From the NCBI RefSeq assembly GCF_045689245.1, contig NZ_CP136865.1, positions 744,001 to 808,000 on the forward strand: a stretch of DNA of 64,000 nt, read 5' to 3'. Origin of the DNA: Congregibacter brevis (GTDB lineage: Bacteria; Pseudomonadota; Gammaproteobacteria; Pseudomonadales; Halieaceae). Below the pieces are notes generated by a model. That model saw only the letters and a program-made list of their open reading frames with translations. It was not told the origin of the DNA and ran no database searches. Shown piece after piece: positions 61,204 to 64,000 of this stretch (its first letter is position 1; each line of letters opens with the position of its first letter). A program made the position numbers and the translations under genes.

Positions 61204-61311
61204 AGTGTTATTCTTTTGGTTGCGCTATAAACGCCTTGGAAGATATCGCGCTTAACTCATTTAGGCAATAGGCGGCTTCTCAAGCAGTTTTAACGAGGCT
61301 CAAAGAAAATA

Positions 61312-61339
61312 TTGACACCGGTGACATTTGTCGTATTCT
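61312..61339 (+). promoter_or_regulatory. Promoter of the TonB receptor with overlapping LacI-type operator
   Basis: A perfect -35 TTGACA (61312-61317), a 16-base spacer and TATTCT (61334-61339). Overlapping the -35 is TGACACCGGTGACA (61313-61326), a near-perfect dyad with central CG, the hallmark of LacI-family operators. Repressor binding there would block the promoter until an inducing sugar is present. The repressor gene is not in the window. Confidence 0.6.
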
Positions 61340-61401
61340 ACGCTAAGCACCACATAACAAACCTCAGTACAAAACAATAAATTTTTGAAGGGGATTAAGC
61401 A

Positions 61402-64000
61402 GTGACACCTAATCTAGAGCTATCTAAGTTAGCGATTGCCGTTGCGGCCGTCGTAACCACGTCTGCAGCACTCGCTCAGGAAAACACCGACCCAGCCACA
61501 GCGACCGCCGAAAACCTGATAACCGAAGAGGTTATTGTTAGGGGTATTCGGGGCTCTCTCGCTGGTGCCATCGACCAGAAAAGGAATGCCGACAGTCTGG
61601 TAGAAGTAATCATCGCAGAAGATATCGGCAAGCTGCCTGACCAGAACCTTGCAGAGGTGCTGGAGAACATCACGGGCGTACAGATTACGCGTACTGCAGG
61701 TGTGGGCACTGGCGTACAGATTCGCGGTACCAATGCCAACCAGGTTCTGTTCAATGGTGTTGCCACGGCGGGCTCAGGCTCGGGCCGTAGCGGCATCGAC
61801 TTCGAAGACGTGAACCCAGCCATCATTTCCGCGGTGGAGGTCATTAAATCCCCCGAAGCCAAAACCATCGAAGGCTCCGTCGGTGGCACGGTGAATCTGA
61901 AGACGATTCGTCCCCTTGATTTATCTGAGCAGCTCGCGTCGATCCAGCTTCAGGGAGAGGACAGCAGCTTGAGCGATGAGGGCTTTCAGCCAAGGTTTTC
62001 CGGCGCCTACGGTAACAGCTGGGATACCGGTATCGGTGAAATCGGTTTCGTAATCACTGGTAGCTACACGGAGCAGGAGTCAGTCTCTTTCCGCCCCAGA
62101 ACGGACCGCGATAACCGCTCTTCGCCCCCAGGCGCTGATCCTGCGGAGTTCCTGGGTATCCAGTTCCTCGTTCAGGAGCAGGAAAACTTTGACTACGAGA
62201 CCACCAACCTCGCTACCACCTTTGAGTGGAAGCCTAGTGACCGTCTCAAGTTTAGCTTCGACGCTATCATTAACGAGCAGGAACGCAGTCAGGACAGCTA
62301 CCGTTTACAGGCTTCCGGCGTGAGCGCGTTTCGGAATGTGAGCATCCCAACGGCGTTTGAAACCGTCGACTTCGGTGTCGGCCCTGGTGTGTTCCCCGCA
62401 GCCCTGCAGGGAACAATCGAGCCCGATCTCGCTCTTGATGATGATGACCCGAACCTTCGCTACTCTACGGATACCGGCTCTCGCGTTACGGATAGCAAAG
62501 TGTTCTCTTTGGCTGGGGAATACACCGGTGATCGCTGGGTAGCTCGGGCCGAAATCGCCAGTACCACCAGCGATACAACTAACCCCAATCTCAGCACCAC
62601 GCTGAACTTCATCAACCCCAATTGTCCGTTGGATGGCACGAGCAACGACAACTGCGTGCCTTTCCAATATGACTTGTCGGGTGGCACGCTGGCGTGGGGT
62701 ATCAACCCGAATTCGCCCTTTGCGCCGTCGGCGGCTGATCTTGTGAATCCCGCGAATGTCGTACTGGATCAGGTGATCGTCGGTAACAACAGCACGGAGA
62801 ATGAAGACAACGCGGTTCGTTTCGATTTCACATATAACTTCGATTGGAAAGCGCTAACGTCTGTGGATGTGGGTGTTCGCTACAACGAGTCTTCCAGCGT
62901 GTTTAACAACATCGAGGATCGCATTGGTGGCTTTAGCCGTATGGTCGATAGCCCTAACGGTCTGTTGTTCGAGGAACTGTTGGTTCGTGGTCCCGACAAC
63001 TACGGTGATGCCGACAGCCGTACACTCTTCATTAGCGACTTCCTGCTTGTCGACCCAGACCGCTCCTTCTCGGATCCCGAGGGCGTCATCGAAATTCTGC
63101 AAAACGCAGTGATCGAGCACGACCCCGAGAGCCCAGACATTCTTGATCTGCAGTCGGACCAGAACCAGTTCTACGATGTGTCTGAAGAGACGACTGCTAT
63201 GTACGCCCAGGCAAACTTTGAGTTCGGTATCTTCCGAGGCAACCTGGGTTTCCGCTATATCGAGACGGACATCGACTCGGTGTCGTTTGGGCCGGAAGAT
63301 GCGAATGGTATGCGTCAGCTCCAGTCCACAAAGGGTAGCTACGACTTCATCCTACCGAGACTAAACATCGCGGCGGAAGTGGCTGATGGCGTGATTGTTC
63401 GACTGGGTTACGGTTCTGACATCCGTCGTCCAGACTTCAATGACCTCAACACGGCATTCACTTTCGACAATCAGGAGAACACCGCGGTCGCACTGGGTAA
63501 CCCAGGTCTTGAGCCTGAGGAAGTAGATTCCTTCGATATTTCTGCGGAGTGGTATTTCGCGGATGCTGCTCTGGCGAGCATCGGTTATTTCCGCAAGGAG
63601 CGCACCAACATCTTCGGTCAGGACTTCGAAGGTGCGGCGCTTCTGCCAAGTGATACCACACCTGGCGGCCTGGAGCGGGAGACCGATCCTACCTGCCCTG
63701 GCGGCGGTATCTACAACCCGACGGTAATACCGAACGTGCTGGGCGACCCCGACACTATGGGCCTCTGTGTTGACTTCACGCGTCCTGGCAACGATGCCGA
63801 GACTACGAAAGTCGACGGCATCGAGCTGCAGCTTCAGTACAGCCTCGCAGACTTTGAAGATCGTATTGGCTGGGCCTCTGGCTTCGGTGTGATCGCCAAC
63901 TACACGATGCAAGAGTTCAGCGGCGGTTCGGCGGAAGACTGCACCTCCGGTCGCGGTGAGCAGGTGCTCGGCGAAGTCTGTATTCCTCGAGGCTTGCTCG
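61402..64000 (+). CDS. TonB-dependent receptor, Xanthomonas/Caulobacter carbohydrate type, partial
   Basis: The frame is open from GTG 61402 to the window edge (866 codons). AAGGGG precedes the GTG by several bases. Signal peptide LAIAVAAVVTTSAALAQ, TonB-box region EEVIVRGIRGSLAGAIDQKR, and plug segments LPDQNLAEVLENITGVQITR, GVQIRGTNANQVLFNG and EVIKSPEAKTIEGSVGGTVN are typical of the TonB-Xanth-Caul family, which imports oligosaccharides. The barrel region is incomplete. Divergence from the beta-helix enzyme points to uptake of its products. Confidence 0.93.
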   Translation, partial: MTPNLELSKLAIAVAAVVTTSAALAQENTDPATATAENLITEEVIVRGIRGSLAGAIDQKRNADSLVEVIIAEDIGKLPDQNLAEVLENITGVQITRTAGVGTGVQIRGTNANQVLFNGVATAGSGSGRSGIDFEDVNPAIISAVEVIKSPEAKTIEGSVGGTVNLKTIRPLDLSEQLASIQLQGEDSSLSDEGFQPRFSGAYGNSWDTGIGEIGFVITGSYTEQESVSFRPRTDRDNRSSPPGADPAEFLGIQFLVQEQENFDYETTNLATTFEWKPSDRLKFSFDAIINEQERSQDSYRLQASGVSAFRNVSIPTAFETVDFGVGPGVFPAALQGTIEPDLALDDDDPNLRYSTDTGSRVTDSKVFSLAGEYTGDRWVARAEIASTTSDTTNPNLSTTLNFINPNCPLDGTSNDNCVPFQYDLSGGTLAWGINPNSPFAPSAADLVNPANVVLDQVIVGNNSTENEDNAVRFDFTYNFDWKALTSVDVGVRYNESSSVFNNIEDRIGGFSRMVDSPNGLLFEELLVRGPDNYGDADSRTLFISDFLLVDPDRSFSDPEGVIEILQNAVIEHDPESPDILDLQSDQNQFYDVSEETTAMYAQANFEFGIFRGNLGFRYIETDIDSVSFGPEDANGMRQLQSTKGSYDFILPRLNIAAEVADGVIVRLGYGSDIRRPDFNDLNTAFTFDNQENTAVALGNPGLEPEEVDSFDISAEWYFADAALASIGYFRKERTNIFGQDFEGAALLPSDTTPGGLERETDPTCPGGGIYNPTVIPNVLGDPDTMGLCVDFTRPGNDAETTKVDGIELQLQYSLADFEDRIGWASGFGVIANYTMQEFSGGSAEDCTSGRGEQVLGEVCIPRGLL

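Overview
The window looks like chromosomal DNA of a free-living marine gammaproteobacterium, most plausibly a member of the Halieaceae (OM60/NOR5) or a close relative. This placement is inference. It rests on moderately GC-rich sequence by eye, many TonB-dependent receptors and secreted hydrolases, a Marinobacter-type fatty acyl-CoA reductase, a PEP-CTERM protein, a KefFC pair and a polysaccharide-utilisation locus. No rRNA and no CRISPR array is visible. The one tRNA is tRNA-Val(GAC) at 39032-39108.

Region by region. 1-10 kb: a quinone oxidoreductase, S8 protease and MltF-like lipoprotein operon on the minus strand; an iron alcohol dehydrogenase; an esterase and metallo-beta-lactamase-fold pair; GlpD. 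10-18 kb: a putative polyamine module (APC permease, class III aminotransferase, PuuA-like ligase), then pirin-KefF-KefC in tight translational coupling, and a small membrane protein with a winged-helix regulator. 19-24 kb: a LuxR-type regulator divergent from glutaryl-CoA dehydrogenase and a class III CoA-transferase, then an esterase. 23.7-29 kb, minus strand: M48 protease, alkaline phosphatase, GpsA, and a fused HAD phosphatase/PlsC acyltransferase with a histone-like tail. 29-38 kb, plus strand: a surface-glycan/lipid operon (GT39-like protein, methyltransferase, alcohol-forming fatty acyl-CoA reductase, GT2, polytopic protein) followed by an amidohydrolase. 39-42 kb: tRNA-Val, an intact ISL3-family IS with perfect 8-bp target duplications, a copy of the tRNA 3' end, hairpin repeats and an IS91-family relic. 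42-50 kb: a TonB receptor, a dyad-rich AT-rich stretch, a PEP-CTERM/DUF4114 protein, a PF10118 protein, an SDR and an NHL propeller. These are followed by a 300-bp patchwork of duplicated gene tails.

The most striking part is 50.7-57.6 kb, all on the minus strand. A NarL-type response regulator and a multi-TM histidine kinase sit with a secreted serpin whose start overlaps the kinase stop. A secreted protein with about ten RYDDRD repeats and a secreted FG-GAP beta-propeller follow. Upstream of the kinase-serpin, repeat-protein and FG-GAP transcription units there is the same 18-bp palindrome (ATGGGGTAAATNCCCCAT type). In all three cases it is followed, exactly 22 bases downstream, by a plausible -10 hexamer. 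I read this as a small undescribed two-component regulon for secreted proteins, with the palindrome in class II activator position.

58.7-64 kb is the edge of a polysaccharide-utilisation locus: an RpiB-family isomerase, a secreted beta-helix pectate-lyase-superfamily enzyme and a TonB receptor that runs off the window. A LacI-type operator overlaps the receptor's -35 box.
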